Shown here piece after piece: positions 1 through 4,788 of a stretch of DNA of 6,180 nt. The notes beneath the pieces were generated by a model. The model did not search any database, had not been told where the DNA came from, and was given only the letters and a program-made list of their open reading frames with translations. The position numbers and the translations under genes were made by a program. Each line of letters opens with the position of its first letter. Position 1 is the first letter of the stretch. Origin of the DNA: an uncultured Pseudomonadales bacterium (GTDB taxonomy: Bacteria > Pseudomonadota > Gammaproteobacteria > Pseudomonadales > Porticoccaceae); assembly GCA_937998635.1 (NCBI GenBank), contig CALLDA010000222.1, positions 1-6,180 of the forward strand, read 5' to 3'.

Positions 1-909
1 ATAAAGATAAAATAACGGTCTCGGACCCTCGTAATATTCAATATTATTGAGCAGCTCTGGACAAAACCGTTGGGCAAAGTCATACATATCCTTGAAAACG
101 CCACGGGAATCGATTCTGACGATTTCCACGTCCTGCATCGCTACATCCCTGAGGGTACGGAGCGCCAAAGGCAGATCCTGATAAATATTGTTGGGTGCCG
201 AGACACGCTGCATGCGTTCTTTAACCAGCCCCCACAGGCGGTGCAGGTAATTTAGATCAATACGTAACTCCTCGGCGCTGACACCTTCCGCCACTGTGCG
301 AATGATATAACCGCCACCCTCCTCCTTCATATCCCCGGATTCAATAGCTAACTCCAGCTCACTAAGCAGACGCTCTCGCTCCTCCTCCTGGTCCAGACGT
401 TGGGAAATACCAATGTGATCAACCCCCGGCATGTACACCAAATAGCGCGATGACACCGACAATTTAGTGGTAAGCCGCGCACCCTTGGTACCAATAGGCT
501 CTTTCATCACCTGGGCACTGACACGCTGACCTTCGCGCAGTAACTGGCGAATATCCGGCCTCGCACCATTGGCATTAGCGCCATTGCCATTGCCATTGCC
601 ATTGCCATTGCCACTAGTATTATTCTGACGACCGGACTGATCCCGAGCTGCAACACTGGCGATATTATGCTGGACAGGCAGGTCATGGGCGACGTCGTTG
701 GCATGCATAAAACCAGCCTTGTCGAGACCGATATCAACAAAGGCGGCCTGCATGCCCGGCATCACCCGCACCACCGTACCCTGGTAGATATTGCCAACCA
801 GGCTGCGCTTGTTGGCCCTTTCGATGGCCAGCTCAAGGAGCACGCCATTTTCGACCCGAGCAACTCGCGTCTCGGTAGGCGCAACGTTGACTAGAACCTC
901 TGCTTTCAT
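1..909 (-). CDS. rng: Ribonuclease G, N-terminal 303 residues (3' end outside window)
   Basis: Endoribonuclease of the RNase E/G family, which in E. coli matures the 16S rRNA 5' end and cleaves some mRNAs in the cytoplasm. The start (MKAEVLVNVAP) matches the RNase G signature M-x-E-x-L-V/I-N-V/I-T/A-P. The S1 RNA-binding domain spans about residues 35-155, with VGNIYQGTVVRVMPGMQAAF (39-58) and GTKGARLTT (140-148). The RNase H-like and 5'-sensor region follows, with SSRYLVYMPG (153-162), GGGYIIRTVAEG (198-209) and RIDSRG (265-270). The catalytic DNase I-like part with its metal-binding aspartates lies beyond the left edge. The S1 loop between about residues 73 and 118 is roughly 27 residues longer than I recall for E. 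coli RNase G and contains a Gly-Asn repeat (residues 100-110). The ATG at 909-907 is preceded by CAGG with 7 nt spacing. It follows maf after 88 bp, the order seen in E. coli (yhdE-rng). The family call is secure. Confidence 0.96.
   Translation of the reverse strand, partial: MKAEVLVNVAPTETRVARVENGVLLELAIERANKRSLVGNIYQGTVVRVMPGMQAAFVDIGLDKAGFMHANDVAHDLPVQHNIASVAARDQSGRQNNTSGNGNGNGNGNGANANGARPDIRQLLREGQRVSAQVMKEPIGTKGARLTTKLSVSSRYLVYMPGVDHIGISQRLDQEEERERLLSELELAIESGDMKEEGGGYIIRTVAEGVSAEELRIDLNYLHRLWGLVKERMQRVSAPNNIYQDLPLALRTLRDVAMQDVEIVRIDSRGVFKDMYDFAQRFCPELLNNIEYYEGPRPLFYLY
580..612 (-). repeat. Hexanucleotide tandem repeat (GGCAAT)5-GGC in rng
   Basis: Five perfect copies of a 6-bp unit (GGCAAT on the coding strand, ATTGCC on the plus strand) plus a half unit. 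On the low-coordinate side it decays into related codons (GCT AAT GCC AAT GGT, 565-579). It encodes Gly-Asn repeats at RNase G residues 100-110, then A-N-A-N-G. The unit is a multiple of three, so gain or loss of copies would lengthen or shorten a loop without shifting frame. The nucleotide-level perfection suggests recent slippage expansion; that is inference. Confidence 0.93.
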
Positions 910-997
910 AATTTAACCTGCACGCCTGTTTAAAGAGTATTCCAGCACAAACAATGCTCCAAATTAAGAACTATCCTTGTTCAAAAACCACCCCAAT
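910..997 (-). other. maf-rng spacer with the rng ribosome binding site
   Basis: This is an 88-bp gap between the maf stop and the rng start, AT-rich on both strands. The rng Shine-Dalgarno is the modest CAGG at 920-917. I see no hairpin followed by a T-run on the minus strand, so read-through from maf into rng is likely. A minus-strand TGG-AATACT resembling an extended -10 (about 945-937) lacks a convincing -35. The spacer also holds one copy of a short degenerate duplication (listed separately). Confidence 0.5.
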
Positions 998-1010
998 TTA
1001 AGGGCTATCC
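962..1010. repeat. Short imperfect direct repeat around the maf stop codon
   Basis: AATTAAGAACTATCC (962-976) and AATTTAAGGGCTATCC (995-1010) are the same except for one inserted T and two A/G differences, and start 33 bp apart. The second copy spans the maf stop codon (TAA on the minus strand at 1000-998), so the last codons of maf could derive from, or have seeded, a small local duplication. Chance is not excluded in AT-rich sequence. Confidence 0.4.
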
Positions 1011-1654
1011 CAGCAGGAAACACCATAGCTTCCTAACAATTCGACCGTTTCCACCAGGGGTAAGCCAACCACCCCGGAGTAACTGCCTTCTATCTTTGTC
1101 ACAAAACTTGCTGCACGCCCCTGTATAGCATAGGCCCCCGCTTTACCCTGAGGTTCACCGGTCGCCCAATAATATTCGCATTGTGCCTGAGTCAAGACTT
1201 TAAAGCTTACCCAGGTCTCGCTTAACAGCGATCGTTGATCAACAACACCGGCACCAGTAATGCCGCATATAGCCACCGCCGACAGCACCTGATGGCGACG
1301 TCCCGATAAAGCTAATAATGTCTCAAGCGCCTCGGCTTTGCCCGCTGCTTTAGCAAATATCCGATCACCCAGCACCACCGTGGTATCAGCGCCGAGCACA
1401 GGCGGCAGCTCTGCAGGCAATACCGAAGGCGACACAACATCTCGACCCATGGCTTGTGCCTGCAGAAAATCGTACACGACCTGGGCTTTGGTCTGAGCCA
1501 TTCTAAGGACGTAATCCTTTGGGCATTCATCCGGTAGACGGGACTCATCAATAGCTGCCGGGTGTTGGACAAATTGCTGACCCATCCGGAAACCGATCTG
1601 CTCCAGCAATTGCACGCGTCGAGGCGATGCCGAGGCCAGTATAAAGTCCATCAT
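998..1654 (-). CDS. maf: Maf-family nucleotide pyrophosphatase (YhdE type, dTTP/UTP pyrophosphatase)
   Basis: A 218-residue Maf/HAM1-fold enzyme. YhdE-type Maf proteins hydrolyse dTTP, UTP and some modified nucleotides to monophosphates, cleaning the cytoplasmic nucleotide pool. Visible motifs are the N-terminal loop ASASPRR (7-13), acidic D36-E37, QTKA with K56, LGADT with the catalytic-type D90, K102, and KAGAYAIQG (171-179) followed by GSYSGVVGLPLVET (190-203), typical of the YhdE subgroup. Two oddities stand out. About 16 extra residues lie between K56 and D90 compared with my recollection of E. coli YhdE. The usual Lys-Pro of the substrate-lysine motif is Lys-Ala here (K102-A103). I chose the ATG at 1654-1652 because family members begin a few residues before the LASxSPRR motif; a second ATG follows at once (1651). 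The frame stays open to a GTG at 1711, but those 19 extra residues look non-conserved. No clear Shine-Dalgarno precedes 1654, so coupling to upstream translation is possible. Confidence 0.93.
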   Translation of the reverse strand: MMDFILASASPRRVQLLEQIGFRMGQQFVQHPAAIDESRLPDECPKDYVLRMAQTKAQVVYDFLQAQAMGRDVVSPSVLPAELPPVLGADTTVVLGDRIFAKAAGKAEALETLLALSGRRHQVLSAVAICGITGAGVVDQRSLLSETWVSFKVLTQAQCEYYWATGEPQGKAGAYAIQGRAASFVTKIEGSYSGVVGLPLVETVELLGSYGVSCWDSP

Positions 1655-1734
1655 CGGTGCGGGAACTGCGCTACGGCAGACATAAAACTGAAACCGACAC
1701 CCGTAAGCCACTCACCGATAATCGATTCACCAGC

Positions 1735-2211
1735 TCACAAGCGCCTACTGTGAAGTTTTTGACAAGCCAGGAACAATACTGGCCACAACAGAGCGCTACT
1801 CAATACCGGATAAAATAGGGGCCGAACCATATCGATGTCCTCTACCAGGGATCTGACGCTGAGTAACACCACCTCGTAGACAAGCACTACCACCGCTACA
1901 AATATAGATTGATGGAGCATTCTGAAATGGTGACCACGATGCTGCTGACTAAGCACCAAAGAGGCGGCAACCGACATCGCCAGGGCATGCTGACCTAAAA
2001 TTTGTCCAAACAGCACATCAATGCTCAGACCCACCAGCCAGGCAAAGAACACGCCAAAATATTGAGGCTGGAAAAATAGCCAATAAGTTACCAATAATAG
2101 TACGAAAGGCGGTCGCCAAAATGCTAGCTCGCTACGCAGCGGCACAAGCCACATCAATATCGCCACGCAAAGCGCTAACATCAGAAGAGTCAAGGGCAGG
2201 CGATCACTCAC
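1735..2211 (-). CDS. mreD: Rod shape-determining membrane protein MreD
   Basis: Integral inner-membrane subunit of the MreBCD/Rod elongation machinery that directs lateral wall synthesis; it binds MreC. The 158-residue length is typical. Hydrophobic segments lie at about residues 6-24, 35-47, 50-66, 73-88, 101-121 and 133-152. The family pattern is visible as WRPPFVLLLVTYW (32-44), in the position of the conserved R-P-x(n)-Y-W motif, and GLSIDVLFGQILGQHAL (61-77), matching the conserved G-x3-D-x2-x-G-x2-L-G-xx-A-L region. The GTG start at 2211-2209 lies within the end of mreC (8-bp overlap). It is chosen because AGGAAG stands 6 nt upstream and the family position fits. The overlap implies translational coupling to mreC. 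The gene ends 80 bp before the chosen maf start. Confidence 0.94.
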   Translation of the reverse strand: MSDRLPLTLLMLALCVAILMWLVPLRSELAFWRPPFVLLLVTYWLFFQPQYFGVFFAWLVGLSIDVLFGQILGQHALAMSVAASLVLSQQHRGHHFRMLHQSIFVAVVVLVYEVVLLSVRSLVEDIDMVRPLFYPVLSSALLWPVLFLACQKLHSRRL

Positions 2212-3055
2212 TACTCACTTCCTTTTCGTCGTTCAGCTCAGTTTCCTGATCCAGGCTAGCTTCCTGGTTCAAGTCAACTACACCAGAAAACACCAGTAAT
2301 AAATGACTCGAGCGATCAACTTTTGCCGCTGGCTCTATCAATACTTCAATAAAATCTTTGCCGACATTTTTATTAATCTCAACCACCGTGCCGACCGGAT
2401 AACCTTTTGGGAAACGATTACCCAGGCCCGAACTCACCAGACTATCACCGACCACCACATCCTGAGTCTGCGATATATGACGCAGACGGATTTGCCGATA
2501 ATCGCCAATGCCTTCGGCAACCGCACGTAAGCCGTTCCTGGACACTTTCACTGGTAGGGCGTGACGGCTATCGGTAATCAGTAAAACCCGGCTGTGGTCG
2601 TCAAACACGTCCACCACCTGACCCATCAAACCATCGCTGTCGATCACCGGTTGGCCAACGAAAACATTGTCATTGCCACCACGATTAATAGAAATAAGAT
2701 GACTGAGGGGGTCTGGCGAGACTCCGATCAATTGCGTTACCAGGACATTATCGGAGAGCAGCTCGGTCGCGTTAAGCAAGTTGCGCAAGCGCACATTCTC
2801 AGCACCCAGTTCAGCCATGCGCTGTAACTGTCCCTGATAGACCAGCAATTCGGTCAATAATCTTTCCCTGTCGGCTCGTAGCTCGCTACGGCTGAGCAAA
2901 GAATCATCTGCCCATTGTTTTACATTGTCCGGCACCTTAGTCGCCCAATAAAAAGGCCACGCCGCGCCTTCAAACCAATTGTGTACCGGATTCAGCCAGG
3001 AGGTAAAAGAATCAAGCACGATTAGGACCAGGGCGACGAATGCCAGGATTAGCAT
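2204..3055 (-). CDS. mreC: Rod shape-determining protein MreC (first canonical start used; probable true start at 3094)
   Basis: Bitopic inner-membrane protein whose periplasmic part scaffolds the elongasome and activates PBP2-RodA. Counting from the ATG at 3055: a transmembrane helix at about residues 2-16, a Glu/Leu/Arg-rich coiled coil at about 55-95, then the two-part beta domain with GQPVIDSDGLMGQV (134-147), SRVLLITDSRHALPV (155-169) and SSGLGNRFPKGYPVG (208-222). The last 23 or so residues are an acidic, Glu/Asp/Gln-rich tail. The annotated start leaves almost no cytoplasmic residues before the helix, and AGGAG lies only 1 nt from this ATG, too close to serve it. The frame stays open upstream to a TAG at 3109-3107. 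It encodes a family-like tail (KKLFSQSSSPRR) beginning at an ATC codon (3094-3092), 7 nt after GAGGAG. No ATG, GTG, TTG or CTG exists in that stretch. The real protein is probably 296 residues, starting at ATC. Identity is secure; the start is not. Confidence 0.94.
   Translation of the reverse strand: MLILAFVALVLIVLDSFTSWLNPVHNWFEGAAWPFYWATKVPDNVKQWADDSLLSRSELRADRERLLTELLVYQGQLQRMAELGAENVRLRNLLNATELLSDNVLVTQLIGVSPDPLSHLISINRGGNDNVFVGQPVIDSDGLMGQVVDVFDDHSRVLLITDSRHALPVKVSRNGLRAVAEGIGDYRQIRLRHISQTQDVVVGDSLVSSGLGNRFPKGYPVGTVVEINKNVGKDFIEVLIEPAAKVDRSSHLLLVFSGVVDLNQEASLDQETELNDEKEVSSE
2218..2223 (-). promoter_or_regulatory. Shine-Dalgarno for mreD inside mreC
   Basis: AGGAAG on the minus strand (2223-2218), 6 nt before the GTG at 2211. 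It lies within the last codons of mreC and fixes the non-ATG start of mreD. Ribosomes finishing mreC at the TGA (2206-2204) would be positioned to re-initiate. Confidence 0.75.
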
Positions 3056-3094
3056 TCTCCTGGGGGACGAGCTTTGCGAAAAAAGCTTCTTGAT

Positions 3095-3176
3095 CGCTAA
3101 ACTCCTCTATCAAAACGCAATTTACAAAAGACGTTCTATAAACTAACTCATCAACTCGCTCGATACCGTCCGCTAA
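3095..3176 (-). other. mreB-mreC spacer
   Basis: About 82 bp lie between the mreB stop (TGA, 3179-3177) and the likely mreC start. Apart from the mreC Shine-Dalgarno I see only a weak 4-bp AACG/CGTT stem with a long loop near 3117-3138. There is no convincing terminator, consistent with co-transcription of mreB, mreC and mreD. Confidence 0.45.
3102..3107 (-). promoter_or_regulatory. Strong Shine-Dalgarno for mreC serving a possible ATC start
   Basis: GAGGAG on the minus strand (3107-3102) is followed by 7 nt and then ATC AAG AAG CTT in the mreC frame. It is the best Shine-Dalgarno near mreC and is wrongly placed for the ATG at 3055 (46 nt away). It therefore argues for initiation at or near 3094. 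It overlaps the in-frame TAG that closes the frame upstream. Confidence 0.6.
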
Positions 3177-4211
3177 TCAGGAAGTCAGAATATCGAGATA
3201 TTTTTTATCCATCATTTGCAAAGCCTTACCACCGCCTCTAGCAACGCAGGTTAAGGGCTCTTCCGCCACGATTACCGGCAAGCCGGTTTCATGGGTTAAC
3301 AGTAAATCTAAATCTCTGAGCAATGCGCCACCGCCAGTCAGGACAATACCGGTCTCGGCAATATCTGATGCCAACTCAGGCGGTGACTGTTCCAGCACTC
3401 TTTTGACTGCTTGAACAATAGCCGCCAGAGGTTCCTGAATAGACTCCAGAATTTCATCGCTGTTCAAGGTAAAACTCTTCGGTACGCCCTCAGCAAGGTT
3501 CCGGCCACGGACATCTATCTCTCTGACTTCTTTGCCGGGATAGGCGCTACCAATCTCCATTTTTATACGCTCAGCGGTGGATTCACCAATCACCGAGCCA
3601 TAGCGGCGACGCACATAATTGGTAATAGCCTCATCGAAGCGGTCACCGCCCATGCGAATAGAGTCTGAAAACACCACGCCATTAAGCGACAAGATAGCAA
3701 TCTCTGTAGTGCCGCCACCAATATCGACCACCATGGAACCACAGGCTTCCTCAACCGGTAGTCCAGCACCAATCGCAGCGGCCATCGGCTCTTCAATCAG
3801 GTAAACCACCCGCGCACCAGCACCTTCGGTGGATTCGCGAATAGCGCGTTTTTCAACTTCAGTGGCCAGGCAAGGCACACACACCAGCACCCGAGGGCTG
3901 GGCGGAATCAAACTGTGGGAATGCACTTTCTTGATAAAGTGCTGGAGCATTTTTTCAGTGACATTAAAGTCAGCGATCACGCCATCTTTTAAAGGCCGAA
4001 TGGCACTGATGTTACCGGGGGTTCGGCCCAGCATTCGCTTGGCTTCAACACCGACAGCCTCAACAGTTTTCTGACCATGATGATGCCGAATAGCCACGAC
4101 CGAAGGCTCATTGAGCACAATGCCTTTATCATGTACATAGATAAGTGTGTTGGCCGTACCCAAATCAATGGACAGGTCATTGGAGAACATTCCGCGCAAG
4201 CGTTTTAACAT
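3177..4211 (-). CDS. mreB: Rod shape-determining protein MreB (actin-like ATPase)
   Basis: Bacterial actin that polymerises on the inner face of the cytoplasmic membrane and orients the wall-elongation machinery. It is 344 residues, close to the 345-347 usual in gammaproteobacteria. Residues 1-9 (MLKRLRGMF) match the amphipathic membrane-binding N-terminus of E. coli MreB. Nucleotide-binding elements are phosphate-1 DLGTANT (16-22), the EEPMAAAIGAGLP stretch (140-152) with the catalytic-type Glu, phosphate-2 VVDIGGGTTE (161-170), and adenosine-binding LTGGGALLRDLD (291-302). IGSAYPG (220-226), DVRGRNLAEG (233-242) and the C-terminal CVARGGGKAL (322-331) are also family-typical. The ATG at 4211 gives the conserved N-terminus exactly; GAAGGA (4230-4225) lies upstream with a rather long spacing of about 13 nt. 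It is the first gene of the minus-strand cluster, divergent from gatC. No key residue is missing. Confidence 0.98.
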   Translation of the reverse strand: MLKRLRGMFSNDLSIDLGTANTLIYVHDKGIVLNEPSVVAIRHHHGQKTVEAVGVEAKRMLGRTPGNISAIRPLKDGVIADFNVTEKMLQHFIKKVHSHSLIPPSPRVLVCVPCLATEVEKRAIRESTEGAGARVVYLIEEPMAAAIGAGLPVEEACGSMVVDIGGGTTEIAILSLNGVVFSDSIRMGGDRFDEAITNYVRRRYGSVIGESTAERIKMEIGSAYPGKEVREIDVRGRNLAEGVPKSFTLNSDEILESIQEPLAAIVQAVKRVLEQSPPELASDIAETGIVLTGGGALLRDLDLLLTHETGLPVIVAEEPLTCVARGGGKALQMMDKKYLDILTS

Positions 4212-4425
4212 ATTGGTGCTATTTTCCTTCTAAAAACGCTCTGCCCACTGAGTCCCAGTAAATTACTCTTCAGATAATTATTTATTCTTAAATTACAGAC
4301 TTTGCCATAGGTTTCGATCGTAATCTGTAAGCCATGAACTTTAACAACCACAGGTATTTAGAGCAAGGTTCAAATGTGGTACCTTACGCCGCCCTTAGAA
4401 CCACTAAAATCGCGCGGATTGTAGC
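4212..4425. promoter_or_regulatory. Divergent mreB / gatC intergenic regulatory region
   Basis: A 214-bp gap that must hold the starts of both transcription units, very AT-rich at about 4260-4296. Candidate elements by eye: for gatC (plus strand), TTGCCA (4302-4307), 18 bp, TGTAAG (4326-4331). For mreB (minus strand), TGTAAT at 4297-4292 as a -10, without a good -35. Both -10 candidates fall in the arms of an inverted repeat. A second plus-strand -10-like TAAAAT (4405-4410) would leave a leader of only about 8 nt. I see no small gene or riboswitch-like structure. Promoter calls are speculative. Confidence 0.45.
4293..4330. repeat. Inverted repeat TTACAGA / TCTGTAA between mreB and gatC
   Basis: Perfect 7-bp arms at 4293-4299 and 4324-4330, separated by 24 bp, near the middle of the divergent region. 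The arms read TCTGTAA outward in both directions, so each could be part of a -10 element or a half-site of a regulator. The 24-bp spacing is long for a classic dimer operator. The arms are seen directly; any function is inferred. Confidence 0.5.
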
Positions 4426-4713
4426 ATGTCGATAGACCGGTCTGACATTGAAAAACTCGGCGAATTAGCCCGAATCGCTATCACAGAAGAAAATATTGAA
4501 GCGACCACACGCAGTATTAACGAGGTACTGGCTTTGGTTGATCAATTACAAAATGCGAATACTGCCGGGGTCAAACCCCTCGCCAATCCGCTAGACGCCA
4601 CACAACGTTTGCGTCACGACGAAGTCTCAGAGACTAACCATCGGGATGACTATCAACCATTGGCCCCCGCTGCAGAAAATGGGCTTTACCTGGTACCGAA
4701 AGTCATAGACTAA
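4426..4713 (+). CDS. gatC: Aspartyl/glutamyl-tRNA(Asn/Gln) amidotransferase subunit C
   Basis: Small subunit of GatCAB, which converts Glu-tRNA(Gln) and/or Asp-tRNA(Asn) to the amidated form. GatC wraps round GatA and stabilises the GatA-GatB interface. The 95-residue length is normal. Family features in order are the N-terminal helix with IEKLGELARIAI (8-19), a second helix with INEVLALVDQLQ (31-42), GVKPLANPLD (48-57, usually G-V-x-P-x-x-H-P, with Asn replacing His here), LRHDEVSE (62-69), and the C-terminal signature APAAENGLYLVPKVID (80-95). The ATG at 4426 fits the family N-terminus. The only Shine-Dalgarno-like bases are a weak CGGA about 6 nt upstream. It is followed by gatA in the same direction after 75 bp, as in Pseudomonas-like genomes. 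Confidence 0.96.
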   Translation: MSIDRSDIEKLGELARIAITEENIEATTRSINEVLALVDQLQNANTAGVKPLANPLDATQRLRHDEVSETNHRDDYQPLAPAAENGLYLVPKVID

Positions 4714-4788
4714 ACGAGCTGGCTAGCAAACTGGATCACAGGCTGTAGGCAATCCCTACCCCTTTCCTGGCGTTATTTTGGAAACACT
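4714..4788 (+). other. gatC-gatA spacer with the gatA ribosome binding site
   Basis: A 75-bp spacer. GGAA at 4780-4783 with 5 nt spacing serves the ATG at 4789. A small hairpin, GTAGG (4745-4749) / CCTAC (4755-4759) with a 5-nt loop, is followed by a C-rich run (4759-4763) and then mixed sequence with no immediate T-tract, so it is unlikely to terminate transcription. The genes are most likely co-transcribed. Confidence 0.5.

Noticed and set aside
580..612. Possible CRISPR-like or phase-variation repeat
   Set aside because: The units are contiguous 6-mers without spacers, so this is not CRISPR. A 6-bp unit cannot cause on/off frameshifts, so classic phase variation is also excluded.
507..740. 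Minus-strand ORF encoding a Met-Ala repeat peptide
   Set aside because: It is an out-of-frame reading of the hexamer repeat in rng; the rng frame is strongly supported by family motifs throughout.
70..894. Plus-strand ORFs at 70-255 and 667-894
   Set aside because: Both lie antisense to well-supported rng coding sequence, have no recognisable motifs or ribosome sites, and look like shadows.
1655..1711. GTG at 1711 as the maf start, adding 19 residues
   Set aside because: The added residues show no family resemblance, the GGTGA upstream is too close to the GTG, and family members begin just before the LASxSPRR motif.
3117..3138. AACG/CGTT stem in the mreB-mreC spacer as an attenuator
   Set aside because: A 4-bp stem with a long loop is expected by chance, and the T-run after it is short.
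3859..3873. Leu115 in the MreB segment VPCLAT, where E. coli has Gly
   Set aside because: As I recall, this position varies between MreB proteins (Lys in Pseudomonas), so it is not a missing key residue.
4745..4759. Hairpin GTAGG-CAATC-CCTAC between gatC and gatA as a terminator
   Set aside because: The stem is only 5 bp and is followed by C-rich sequence, not a T-run. Termination between two subunit genes is also unlikely.
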